Below, piece by piece: positions 1-9,631 of a DNA stretch of 64,000 bases (the stretch's first letter is position 1; every line of letters starts with the position of its first letter). The notes beneath the pieces are model-generated. The model made no database searches and was not told the origin of the DNA. It was given only the letters and a program-made list of their open reading frames with translations. The position numbers and the translations under genes are program-made. The stretch comes from Symbiodinium natans (taxonomy: Eukaryota; Sar; Dinophyceae; Suessiales; Symbiodiniaceae). The stretch lies in the NCBI GenBank assembly GCA_905221605.1, contig CAJNDS010002183.1, positions 368,501 through 432,500 on the forward strand, in the 5' to 3' direction.

Positions 1-1243
1 CTGAAGACGGACGTGGGCATGGGGGTGGAGCTCTGTGGCTTCTACTCCTCCGTCGTCTTCCAGGCCTCCATAGCTGCCAAACTCCTGGCAGGGGCTTCCC
101 TGGACACACGGCAAGCCTTGACAGGCCTCGTCAGCTGCTTCGTACCTTGGGGGAGCAAAGGAGCCGAACAAAAGTTGGGGTCGTCTGCCCCAGACTAGAG
201 GGATTTCCTACTGTTTCCTATTAAGGCAGAGTAATGAACCTTAAACCCTTTAGGATATGCTCTTTTCTGCAATAATATAATTCCTATGAAGCCATCATAT
301 GAACCATAAACCCTTTTAGTGTTCATTGGGCCCCTGAGGTACTTTTGCTTGGGACCCTACTGCCCTTGGACTTTCACAAAGGGGGGCGTTCCCTGACATC
401 CAACCATACCCAGCTCCTAGCCTTTGCAGTGATATATGGCCTCGGCTTTGGGGGCACCTTGGGGATACTTGGGAAGATTTTTCAATTTTGTTGGCCCTAA
501 ACCCTAAACCCTAAACCCTAAACCCTAAACCCTAAACCCTAAACCCTAAACCCTAAACTTAAAACCCTAAGGCACCTACTCGGTGCTGTGCGCGAAGCCC
601 GCCAAGATGTTTGGGAAGATGGAGGAGTTCAGCAAGCTGCAGGGCTTTCTGATGTTCTTCCAGGTGGTGGCTAGATCCCTCTTGGGAGTTTTTTGTTTAG
701 GGTTCAGGGTTTCGGGTTAAGGGATATAAAACCCAAGAGGATATGAAATATATTACTATTATTGAGGTTCTAAGGGGAGTATAGGTTGGCGGCTTCTTGG
801 GCACGCTCGTCACTGGCCGCTCAGCCGCATTTTTGGGGTTGTTGCATGTTGTTGCCAGGTGCGGCTTGCGCCACGCAGGTCGGTGCAGACCTGGCTTGGC
901 TGAGACAGGGGGGGGGGTTTAGGATATTAGGGGTACCTTATTCGGGCCCTTACCAGAAGAGAATCCTAGTATTCAGAGGTCTATTTTAGGGTCCCCCATT
1001 TTCGTAAACCCCCACATGTTGAGTCACTGCACACAAGGCAAGCTGCGTGCCCTGACTGGAAGCTACACGACCTCCTTCCACATATTCATCTTCATGGCTT
1101 TCATGGCGTGCTTACACTACCTTGGCCTGGAGTTGTCCTCGACGTCCCGCGAACTCAGAGCCCAGAGAAGTTCCCTGAGGGAGCACACTCATGCACACCC
1201 TTGCCTTCCCCCAGCGGCACGCTGGGGCGCGTCCAGCGTGTAG
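1..1243 (+). CDS. exon fragments of a possible multi-pass membrane protein (partial, unidentified)
   Basis: Three or four exon-like stretches read on the + strand. The first (1 to about 63, perhaps to 150) runs into the left edge and has hydrophobic residues around GFYSSVVFQ. The second (about 570-662) contains KMFGKMEEFSKLQGF. The third (785 to about 900) starts GGFLGTLVTGRSAAFLG, and a last one (about 1,019-1,150) holds FHIFIFMAFMACLHYLGL. The hydrophobic blocks look like membrane segments of a transporter such as a major facilitator protein, but I do not recognise the family. Reading FFQ to VGGFLG across 663-784 removes a GT-AG intron whose 3' half is an introner of the family seen at 5,902-6,007. 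A CCCTAAA tract precedes exon 2. The gene begins before the window. Confidence concerns coding nature, not identity. Confidence 0.4.
495..570. repeat. telomere-type tract (CCCTAAA)n
   Basis: About nine near-perfect CCCTAAA units, followed within a few bases by an AG and an exon-like stretch. It therefore lies at the 3' end of a presumed intron. Confidence 0.9.
663..784 (+). other. intron, introner-like (family B 3' half)
   Basis: The stretch starts GTGGTG and ends GTATAG. Its last 55 bases (AACCCAAGAGGATAT then GAGGTTCTAAGGGGAGTATAG) match the 3' half of the 5,902-6,007 element. It interrupts the putative membrane protein between FFQ and VGG in phase 0. Confidence 0.5.
903..1018. mobile_element. 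short inverted-repeat element, family G
   Basis: A G-run and TTTAGGATATTAGGGGTACC at the left are mirrored by CCCCCATTTTCGTAAACCCC at the right. Related copies lie at about 23,103-23,210, 41,387-41,494 and 62,428-62,533, all sharing a GGTACC-like core and a GTTTCCGAAAAT-type terminus. It separates two exon-like stretches and so sits in an intron. No protein is encoded. Confidence 0.5.
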
Positions 1244-2204
1244 GAAGAAGGCTTGTATAGGGCTTGTAAGATGTCAGGGTTGGGGTTCACGTCGGAAAAA
1301 CCCTAAACCCTAAACCCTAAACCCTAAACCCTCTCTCCTCTCAAAAGCCCTTCAACCCAAGGGGCCATTCAAAGAGGGTTTAGGGTTTAGGGTTGGGATT
1401 CTGCGTTGTCTCCTTAGGGTATGGAGGTGCTTGGAAGCTGTGCAGCCTGTCTCACTCCTGCCGACCTCTTTCCCCTGGTCAAAAGGAGCTCTTTGACCAG
1501 AAGCTCTTATTCCCTTTTTAGGGTTTGGGGTTTGGGGTTTAGGGTATTATTTTCTCTGGACCCTCCCGGCACCCAGCCCGATGCTGACAAGCGGGGTGTT
1601 GAGGGCCTCCGCCTATTAGCAATTAGGGCGTAAGGCTCAGAGTTTAACCCGCACTAAACCCTAAACCCCAAACCCAAACCCCTCGACCCCTAAACCCCAA
1701 ACCCTCGACCCCCAAACCCTACACTCTACTCCAGCTCGAATCCAGCCGTGCTTTGTCTCTCTCGTGTTTTTTGGCTTCGGATTTCAGATTTCAGGGTTTA
1801 GGCTTTAGGCCCCCTACTGTAATATGTCTGCCAGCCGACTCAAAATTTTAGCGGGGGGAGGGGGGTTCTAGTATAGGGGGGAGGGGATTATAGGGTTTAG
1901 GGTTGGCAGTTTTAGGGTTTAGGGTATACGCACGCTAACCCGAAACCCTACAAGCCATAAACCCAACTCAGTGAGGTTTTAGGGTGTCTATCATAAACTC
2001 TATAACCCTAAACCCTAAACCCAAAATCCTAAACCCTAAACATACCAGAACCCGCAACTACCCATAGAAGTGCTCAGAGCTCCGCATTCAACTTGTCACT
2101 GAGGGGTGGGTGGCAGGTATAACCCTAAACCCTAAACCCTAAACCCTAAACCCTAAACCCTAAACCCTAAACCCTAAACCCTAAACCCTAGACCCTGCTC
2201 CAGG
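1244..2204. repeat. intergenic or intronic stretch rich in degenerate telomere-type repeats
   Basis: Tracts in both orientations occur (about 1,298-1,332 CCCTAAA; 1,378-1,393 TTTAGGG; 1,652-1,725 degenerate CCCTAAA; 1,890-1,926 TTTAGGG; 1,998-2,040 CCCTAAA). A short open stretch at 1,421-1,500 could be an exon, but nothing identifies it. Confidence 0.6.
2121..2196. repeat. telomere-type tract (CCCTAAA)n
   Basis: Ten nearly perfect units end about 10 bases before the open stretch at 2,205, again the position expected just before a 3' splice site. Confidence 0.9.
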
Positions 2205-2350
2205 GAATTCAGCTCGCAGACCTTGACGCCACCGATCTGGATAAGGAGATCTTTTTCTCCAATCCAAGCGAGGCGGATCAAGCACAAACCTGCGCGCAGT
2301 CTCGCACAGTTGCCCATGAAGCGCTGAGAACCTACTCAGTCCAACATGCC
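2205..2350 (+). CDS. unidentified exon (acidic, hydrophilic)
   Basis: One open frame reads LADLDATDLDKEIFFSNPSE followed by an alanine- and arginine-containing stretch ending near RTGDYT. Composition and codon use are protein-like, and the stretch is bounded by a telomere-type tract on the left and a family I element on the right. No family is recognised, so the parent gene is unknown. Confidence 0.4.
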
Positions 2351-2449
2351 AGGACGGGCGATTATACCCTACAATCCCTTAAAGAGCCCCCTTATAGGGT
2401 TGACTGAGGGGATTCTAGGGCCTTTATGGTCCCCATCCTGGTGGTCAGG
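2351..2449. mobile_element. short inverted-repeat element, family I
   Basis: It carries CCCTTAAAGAGCCCCCTTATAGGG and ends CCTGGTGGTCAGGTG. The element at 27,714-27,868 shares the CCCTTATAACAGGGTTGATT-like core and the CCTGGTGGTCATGTG end. It abuts an exon-like stretch and is probably intronic. Confidence 0.5.
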
Positions 2450-2546
2450 TGCGCAGCAGGTATTACCCGCAAGTGTGCCGCCTCGTTCAGGCGGTTGCCT
2501 GGCATGCAGGGGTTCGGAGGGTTTAGGGTTTAGGGCAGATGTGGGA

Positions 2547-2691
2547 GTACTTGGAGGTTCATGGTACGTATTAACCCAAATACAACTGTACTTACTGTAC
2601 TTCTAACCATACTAGGGCACTTAAGGGGCCTATCAGTGGGTTATAGGTGCAGTAATAACTTGGTTAATATGTACCATAAACCTCCAAGTAG
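2547..2691. mobile_element. introner-like inverted-repeat element, family D
   Basis: The terminal inverted repeats are GTACTTGGAGGTTCATGGTA and its near complement at the right end, which finishes CCTCCAAGTAG. The element starts with GT and ends with AG and so could be spliced as a unit. The same family occurs at 15,626-15,752, 61,519-61,710 and 62,886-63,020, and truncated at about 12,098-12,208. Confidence 0.65.
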
Positions 2692-3226
2692 GAGCCATGT
2701 TCGAGCCTGTAGGGCTAGTAGTCTAGCACTGTAGGTCAGACGTCTGGTTCATGTCCTCCAGGCAGAGTATCTTTGAGCCTAAGCCCTAAACCCTAAACTC
2801 TAAACTCTAACCCTAAAGCCACTTCCTCCAGAAGCCAAGGTCACAGGAGCAGATCGAGTGCTGGCATTCCACCACAAGGACACCCCCCCCCTCCCAGGGT
2901 GACAGACCTGGCTTCACTGCAGCTTGGGTTCAGGAGGTTTCGGGGGTTTAGAAGTTTTTGGAGGTTTAGGAGGTTTAGAAGTTGTAAGAGGTTCAGGAGG
3001 TTTAGAAGTGTTTAGGAGGTTGAGGAGGTTTGGGAGGTTGAAAATGAAGGGTCTTGGGTTCAGGGTTGAGGGCTAGTTTTCACAGTGCGCAGAGCCGCGA
3101 TGTACACTTACTGTTCTATCTAAGTTGTTGATTTGAACTTATGTGTCCGAATTTGTAAGTGTCAGCTCTTGGAGCCAGCAAAATGTGCGCGGTGCATGTA
3201 TGTTCACGTTGATTCATGTTGTATGC
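2692..3226. other. stretch without a recognised gene
   Basis: Holds degenerate CCCTAAA units near 2,780-2,815, a possible short exon at about 2,830-2,885, and a purine-rich run of GTTTAGGAG/GTTTAGAAG units at about 2,933-3,050 that looks like a decayed TTTAGGG tract. Nothing else can be supported. Confidence 0.5.
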
Positions 3227-3322
3227 CTTGGGATGTTCCCACTTATACTACTGCTCCTTAACAGGGATTCGTTTAGGGGGTACTACAATCCCTATTAAGG
3301 ACTGTTAGTGTAAGGGAGAAGA
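3227..3322. mobile_element. short inverted-repeat element, family A
   Basis: TTGGGATGTTCCCACTTATA at the left pairs with TAAGGACTGTTAGTGTAAGG at the right; the right end is degenerate. It is one of at least seven copies in the window, best preserved at 3,578-3,692. Confidence 0.6.
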
Positions 3323-3577
3323 TGCTTTTGAGATTTGTAGCGGTGCGTTTGGGATGTTGATTGGATTGGGGTGGCGTGGCAGGTCCGGCACCAGCGGGCA
3401 GACTGCAAGCAGCCGGGCGAGGAGGAAGCTGCTGCTGGCATGGCCCTCAGCCGCCAGACTTGCCGCGATTCGGGCTGCTCCTGTCATTCAGTTGACCTTG
3501 AATTCTGCTGGCGTCGACCCTGAACGGTGTAAGACCAAAGGCCGAGGATGACGACTGTTCTGCACTTCATGACGAGC

Positions 3578-3692
3578 ATTCCTTGGGATGTTCCCCCTTA
3601 TACGAACAGTCCTTAATCGGGATTATAGTACCCCCTATTTGAATCCCAATGGACGACCTGTTAGTGTAAGGGGGAACATCCCAAAGCATTCC
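3578..3692. mobile_element. short inverted-repeat element, family A (best copy)
   Basis: The left end TTGGGATGTTCCCCCTTATA and the right end TAAGGGGGAACATCCCAA are near-perfect inverted repeats. It is flanked on both sides by AGCATTCC or GCATTCC, consistent with a target-site duplication of about 7-8 bases. Length is about 105 bp with no coding capacity, as for a miniature inverted-repeat element. A family A copy at 40,641-40,746 acts as an exact intron in MED31. Confidence 0.75.
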
Positions 3693-3734
3693 CTAGAACA
3701 GACGCACGAAGCGAACCATAGCCCAACAGGGAAG

Positions 3735-4315
3735 AAGGTCCCTGCCACGTTTTCGTGATGTGACGCGATTCAAGCCTCGAAAAGCACGCCCTAAAGCCAC
3801 AATGCCTTCATCTGCTGGTTATGGTTCTCGCTCCTATTATAGCGCTGAGGTTACGACTACCGAGCTGGCTACCAAGTTCTCTGAGAGAGTTGAGTGTGAG
3901 CTGCCCTTTAGGGTTTCGGGTTTAGGGTTTAGGGTTTAGGGTTTAGGGTTGAGGGTTTAGGGTTTAGGCCTACAGGCACTTGTAGACCCCGGTCTCAGGT
4001 CTGGTTTTGGGGAATGGCTCTTGCAGCTGTCATTGCTGTGGGCGTTTCTGAGCTCATGCTGCTCTACTTCCTCCCACTGTGTACCCCTCAACTGCTGCCG
4101 TGCAGTCTAGGCCCTAATCCTGCACTAAACCCTGCATCCTACACCCTAAAGCCCTAAAACCCTAAACCCTAAACCCTAAACCCTAGCCCTAAACCCTAAA
4201 CCCTAAAGAAGCCGAGGTCCACAGCGACTACACGGCCGAGAGTGCATTCGAGGTGTGGGAGTGGCAGTGGGGAGCCCTGGGTCGGACAGTCCAACAGTTC
4301 CATGACGGGGTTTAG
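3735..4315 (+). CDS. two unidentified exons
   Basis: About 3,735-3,905 reads ...MPSSAGYGSRSYYSAEVTTT... and stops at a TTTAGGG tract. About 4,208-4,312 reads EAEVHSDYTAESAFEVWEW followed by a short glutamine-containing end. Between them lie a TTTAGGG tract (about 3,903-3,968) near the presumed 5' splice site and a CCCTAAA tract (about 4,139-4,206) just before the second exon. No family is recognised. Confidence 0.4.
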
Positions 4316-4378
4316 GGTTTAGAGTTTAGGGTGTCGGGGATAGGGGTTAGGGTTTAGGGGAATGGAATACCGATGATG

Positions 4379-5546
4379 GGGGTTTAGGGTTTAGGGTTTA
4401 GGGTCTAGGGTTTAGGGTTTAGGGTTTAGGGATACTGATGATAAGGGTCATAAGTCACAAGGGTCATGAGTTCACTCCAAGCCGGAGAAGGCCAAAAAAG
4501 CTCTCAGGCAACAGCGTTCCGAACTGGTAACCGTAGCGCGCAAACGATGGCATTCATGCGGGTAGCTTCTCGAAATTAGGGTCCCTGCTTGGGTCCGCGC
4601 CAAGAGAATGTGAAGGCAAAGCCTGAAATTGTCGACTCGCGGCTCCGCAGGGGGCGTGACCTTGGGGGTTTCAGGGTTTTGGGTTCACTTTAGGGTTTCG
4701 GGTTTCGGGTTGAGGGTTTAGGGTTTACATGGTTTAGGGCTTAGGGTCTAGGCTCAGGGGACGGCACCCTTATAATACAGACCCAAAAGGGGAACCGAAT
4801 TCTTTAGAGAACTGCTCAATGCGCAGTTGCCAGCCCCAAACCGTAAACCCTTATAACCTGTACATCAACTCCCTGACCCTCAGCCCTAAACCCTGAAATC
4901 CTAAACCCTAAGGTTTCGGGTTTAGGGTTGGGTAAACCCTAAACCCTAAACCCTAAACCCTAAACCCTAAACCCTAAACCCCTTGGACCCCTATAAATCA
5001 ACTCCCAGGCTCAAGGGTCTGTCAGCAGAGGAGACAGCTGCTTTCCGGCAAGGCGCAGCTTGCAGGAGTTTGGGTTTGGGGTCTAGGGTTTGGGGTTTAG
5101 GGTTTAGGGTTTAGGGTTTAGGGTTTGGGGTTTAGGGTTTGGGGTTTAGGGCTTCGGAGTTTAGGGTTGGGGGGTTTGGGTTTAGGGTTCAGGGTTTAGG
5201 GTTTCGGTGTTGGTGTTTGGGATTTGGGGTTAAGGGTCTAGGGTTCAGGGGCTTCAGGGTTTAGGGCTTTCGGTTGAATGTATGTCGGCATATTGGGGTC
5301 GCTTTTGGAGTTCTGGGCTCAGCAGGGCTGATAAGGTTTAGGGTTTAGGGTTTAGGGTTTAGGGTTTAGGGTTTAGGGTTGCTCACACGCTTCCGAATCC
5401 TCTAACAAAGGTCAAGGGAGCAAAGGCAGGGACCAGGCAACTATCGTATTAAAGCCATCTTAAGCCTAAACCCTAAACCCTAGACCCTAAACCCTAAACC
5501 CTAAACCCTAAACCCTAAACCCTAAACCCTAAACCCTAAACCCTAA
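4379..5546. repeat. telomere-type tracts in alternating orientation
   Basis: TTTAGGG tracts lie at 4,379-4,432, 4,664-4,750, 5,065-5,273 (degenerate, with GGG variants) and 5,336-5,380. CCCTAAA tracts lie at 4,884-4,981 and 5,464-5,546. At about 4,910-4,940 a TTTAGGG run meets a CCCTAAA run head-on. The unique spacers (for example 4,500-4,650) may hold exons, but none is identified. Confidence 0.75.
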
Positions 5547-5626
5547 GGGGCCGTGTAGCTACCCTGAGAGCTTAGGGCTCCGGGGGAGGTTTAGGGCTTT
5601 GGGAGCTCCACTTCCGCTGCAGAGCT

Positions 5627-7440
5627 TTGCTCGCAGGAGATGAGAGCTTGACAAAGCGTGTGTCCAGCAATCGCTTCTACACTCCTAGCGGAATTCCAGA
5701 AATGTTGCAGGCTGAGAGCATAAAGCACCAGCAGGAATGGGATGTGAGCTGCAAGCGCCGTACAGGCCGGCATATCCAGGTAGGCACGTGGTGCAAAGTC
5801 GCCATGTTGGCCACCGACGCTGCCACTTTGCTGGCCAAAGGTAAGGCGCAGATCGCAACCTTGAGGGCCCACAACCTGCAGCTGCAAGAGGAACTCCGAC
5901 GGTACCTATATTACCCCCTTGGGAATAATTCTTTTATTTTTTGTTTACATACAACCCAAGAGGATATTAAGAATATTATTGTTATTAAGGTTCTAAGGGG
6001 AGTACAGGTACAAGACGGCGAACGTGATGCTAAAGCATGCCATGGATGTCCAGCTCGAGATGTTTCCAGAGCTGAAGAAGAAGATATCCGCCACAGCGTC
6101 GACGCCGAACTCAGTCATTCTCGCACAGGCATGTGGTGCCTTGAGAAAGAAGCTTAGTAGTACAGTAGAGCATGTAACCTTTAACCTTTTTTGCGGAAAC
6201 ATAATCACCCTATAATCCCAAAGGTTAACCTTTAGTTCCCCTAGCTACTGGACAACTAAGCCCTAAACCCTAAACCCTAAACCCTAAACCCTAAACCCCA
6301 AACCCTAAACCCTAAACCCTGACAACTAAGGAAAAACCAGGATCTTGAGCTGCTTGTTTCCAAGAAACGTCAGCTCAAGGAGCGGCTTGCCGCGGAGGAG
6401 AAGCAGGCGCAGGCCGAGAAGGTTCCTAGGACCCGGAGCAGGCCCTTATAAGTCCTTTTTTTTAGGGTTGGGGGTTCCCTTAGAATTATAATACCCTTTA
6501 AAACTAAGAAGGGCGCCGTTTTTTTTCCTAGGTTACTCCTGGGTCTTACCCTAAACCTAAACCCTAAACCCTAAACCCTAAACCCTAAACCCTAAACCTT
6601 AGGTTCAGAGGGAGAAGATCGAGGAGCTTCAGGAGAAGGCCAGGATGATGAAGATGCCCTCGACGCCCGCGAGAACGGCACCCAGCGATCCTGAGCAGGT
6701 CACGCCGGCGTCCACGATCCTCCTTAGTAGAGTAAGGGTTTAGGGTTTAGGGTTTAGGGTTTAGGGTTTAGGGTTTAGGGCTTAGGGTTTAGGGTTTAGG
6801 GTTTAGGGTTTAGGGTTTGTGGTTTAGGTTTAGGGTTTAGGGTTTAGGGTTTATTAAACTTCAACCTTTTTGGGGTGATTTTTCCACCTTATAATGCCAA
6901 AGGTTCACCCTTAGTTCCCCTATAGGTACCGGACAACTAAGGATCTCTCAGATGTCGAACATGACGCGCAAGGAAGCGACACTGCTTCTGCAGCAAGAAC
7001 TCTTCCGGAGGAGGTTCTTTGGCATTCGTGATGGTAGATGGCCAAGTACGCGAGCATGAGCATGCCTAGCCGGTATAGGCCAAGCCTCAGCACAACTATC
7101 CAAGCGTGTCACAGCATCGCTTTCAGAGCTGAGAAGAACCTCGCCCGCAGCGCGCGTGGAAACAGGTTTGATTCGTGGGCCTAGCTTGAGCACCGCTGCA
7201 TCCTTCTGCATCCTGGACAATATGGCCCAAAACCAAGGCATCCCTTATTTATGCTTTTCATATAACAATCCCTATTCAAACAACCCCAAAAAGGGTACCC
7301 CGATTGTTGGGATTCCCCAGAGTAGATGAGCAGATCCTGGCAACACTGAGAAGCCTTGACATGCCAAACCCGAAACACAAGTTGACCATGAGAAGGGTCC
7401 GGCGCTCGAAGCAGCATCTTAAGCACGCACTCAAATCGCC
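5627..7440 (+). CDS. unidentified coiled-coil protein, multi-exon
   Basis: Exon-like pieces in order are about 5,627-5,901, 6,008-6,140, 6,331-6,430, 6,604-6,720, 6,942 to about 7,190 and 7,315-7,440. The first ends in a heptad-like helix (KAQIATLRAHNLQLQEELRR) and continues across a 106-bp GT-AG intron to YKTANVMLKHAMD with the frame intact. Later pieces are charged helices (SKKRQLKERLAAEEKQAQ; REKIEELQEKARMMK) and an acidic stretch (KDLSDVEHDAQGSD). The intron at 5,902-6,007 is a family B introner. The next introns carry family J elements, one with a telomere tract beside it and one with a tract inside it. Function is unknown. The last two pieces may belong to the next gene. Confidence 0.55.
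5902..6007 (+). mobile_element. introner, family B, acting as an exact 106-bp intron
   Basis: It starts GTACCTATATTACCCCCTT and ends AAGGTTCTAAGGGGAGTACAG, with loosely complementary ends. Removing it joins CGAC-G to G-TAC and restores the coiled-coil frame (...EELRR / YKTAN...). GGTAC occurs at both junctions, consistent with a short target duplication. Related sequence lies at 663-784 and 63,873-63,972, both also GT...AG. Confidence 0.75.
6142..6260. mobile_element. introner-like element, family J
   Basis: The left end CTTAGTAGTACAGTAG is complementary to the right end CTACTGGACAACTAAG with a few mismatches. It ends in AAG before an exon. Other copies are at 6,723-6,942 (with a telomere tract inside) and 13,445-13,554. 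Confidence 0.65.
6251..6330. repeat. telomere-type tract flanked by a 10-bp direct repeat
   Basis: The 60-bp CCCTAAA tract (6,261-6,320) is bracketed by GACAACTAAG at 6,251-6,260 and again at 6,321-6,330. The repeated decamer is the 3' end of the family J element. The exon GAAAAACCAGG... starts immediately after the second copy. Confidence 0.85.
6723..6942. mobile_element. family J element containing a TTTAGGG tract
   Basis: CTTAGTAGAGTAAG at the left and GGTACCGGACAACTAAG at the right are the family J ends. About 118 bp of TTTAGGG repeat (6,734-6,851) fills the interior. It lies between two exons of the coiled-coil gene. Confidence 0.7.
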
Positions 7441-8332
7441 ACCCGGGGGGGTTGCCGAAAATAGGGGCACCTTTATTAGTAGATATTTATGTTTGTTTGT
7501 TTTTGGGAGGGGGGTGGGGGGGGGGCGGGGGTCCTACAATAAGAATTGCAAGCAATTGCAAGCAGTATTTGGTGGTATATAAGGGGCACTAGCCGAAATG
7601 CTCCGATGTCGTGTGAATCCTGAGGGTTATTGTCGCTGCCCAAGACCTGAGCTACTGGGAGGTCCTGCGAGAGAGCATTGACATCTCCTGTACCTCAAGC
7701 CCGAAACCGCCTAAATGCTCAAACCCTAAACCCTAAACCCTAAACCCTAAACCCTAAACCTCGTAAGCTCCAAGGCCTATATCCTAAACTCTCATCAAAG
7801 TACTCCGTAGCGGTGCGTGGGGCTCGTTACCTGGCTTATGGCATAGTCCTACCTGCAAGCCCCTAAGTGACACAACTTGGCTGTTGACCCCGAAGCCCGA
7901 AACCCGAAACCCGAAACCCGAAACCCGAAACCCTAAACCCTAAACCCTAAACCCTAAACCCTAAACCCTAAACCCTAAACCCTAAACCCTAACCATATTT
8001 CAACTTCCCACGAACTTCGAGTCCGCACAAGCTTCAACCGCAAAACGTCAAACCCCCAAAGCCCTGAACGCAGGTTTAGGGTTTAGGGTTTAGGGTTTAG
8101 GGTTTAGGGTTTAGGGTTTAGGGTTTAGGGTTTAGGGTTAGGGTTTAGGGTTTAGGGTTTAGGGTTTAGGGTTTAGGGTTTGTGGTTTCGGTTTAAGGCT
8201 TGCAGGGTTTAAACCCAGGCAAAAACCCGTGGGCACCGGCGTACTCGTACAGGTTGATCAGGGTTTAGGGTTTAGTGTTTAGGGTTTAGGGTTTAGGGTT
8301 TAGGGTTTAGGGGGTTCTTCCTTGTTTCGCAG
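7439..8332. repeat. G-rich element remnant and telomere-type tracts
   Basis: A family G-like remnant with a long G-run covers 7,439-7,582. A possible exon at about 7,622-7,690 reads AAQDLSYWEVLRESIDISC. CCCTAAA tracts lie at 7,722-7,761 and 7,888-7,990 (the first four units of the latter are CCCGAAA) and TTTAGGG tracts at 8,072-8,190 and 8,261-8,312. The first exons of the AsaB-like gene may be hidden here. Confidence 0.6.
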
Positions 8333-9596
8333 GCCGGTTTCTCCTCATCAATGCTTGGCGCAACTTGAGCAAGCATCCCGTAGAGAGCCTCAGCTGCACA
8401 CCCTGCGGAGACGACTTTTGCTAAGCCCTATAGGGCTGCAGGTTTAGGGTGTAAGGGTTAGGGTGTAAGGTTTAGGGTTTAGGGTTTAGGGTTTGGAGTT
8501 TGGGGTTTGGGGCCTTTGGTGCGTAAAGTCCACAATTACGACCTACTTCTATCCATTTGGCGCTTCTGGCAAACTGCCATGGGTTTCCCCAATGTTTTGT
8601 TGCTACGATTCGGTGGGTTGTGCCCTGTAGCCTGGGGGGTGCCCACCTGTTGACCCTAAACCCTTAACTACACCCGAAAATCAGCCCTAAACTGAACCCT
8701 AAGCCACACCCTTATAACCACGGTTTAGGGTTTAGGGTTTAGGGTTTAGGGTTTAGGGTTTAGGGTTTAGGGTTTAGGGTTTAGGGTTTAGGGTACCCTA
8801 AACCCGTACAACGCAACACTTACCCTAAGGCCTGGACTCTCAACCGTTCGGACATGGGTGAATGACCTGTAATTGGATCTTGCGGGGTAGGGCTTGATTC
8901 AAGGGAAACCCTGAACCCTAAACCCTAAGCCCCAAACCCTAAACCCTAAACCCTAAACCCTAAACCCTAAACCCTAAACCCTAAACCCTAAACCCTAAAC
9001 CCTAAACCCTAAACCTAGCAACCTACAACAAGAATGCACATTAACTGTTTCAACAGGTTCTAGAAGGATGCGTGGCCAAGTGAAAACAGAGCCGTCACCA
9101 AAAACTTGGTCCCCCAGTTACCTACGGTGTTTTGGGGGGCTGCAGCCTACTGTCATGCCCGAAACCCGAACCCCTAAACCCTGAACCCTAAACCCCAAAC
9201 CCTAAACCCTAAACCCTGGTCACTTCCACTTTTGGCCTGCGGCTGCGTGTCAGGAACGATCACCTTGCCACCTGCCGGCACTACTCAGGTTGCGACTGTG
9301 CTTCTGACGACAAAAGTTTGTAGGGTTTAGGGATTAGGGTTGAGGGTTTAGGGTTTATAGGGGAACCTGTGTTGGGGCTGAGGCGGTCTGTGATGCATCC
9401 AGCGTCAGCGAGAGCCACCTGCTGGTGGATGGCGCCACAACCAGGCTTCGCAAGGGTGTAGGGTGTAGGGTTTAGGGTTTAGGGTTTAGGGTTTAGGGTT
9501 TAGGGTTTAGGGTTTAGGGTTTAGGGTTTAGGAGGTTGTGGGTCCAAGGTTTAAGGTTTAGGGTGCCGTAAACCCTAAACCTTAAACCTTGAGAGT

Positions 9597-9631
<35 letters not shown>

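Noticed and set aside
495-9014. Telomere repeats as a sign of a chromosome end
   Set aside because: Tracts are short, occur in both orientations throughout 64 kb and alternate with exons, so they are internal and not a terminal array.
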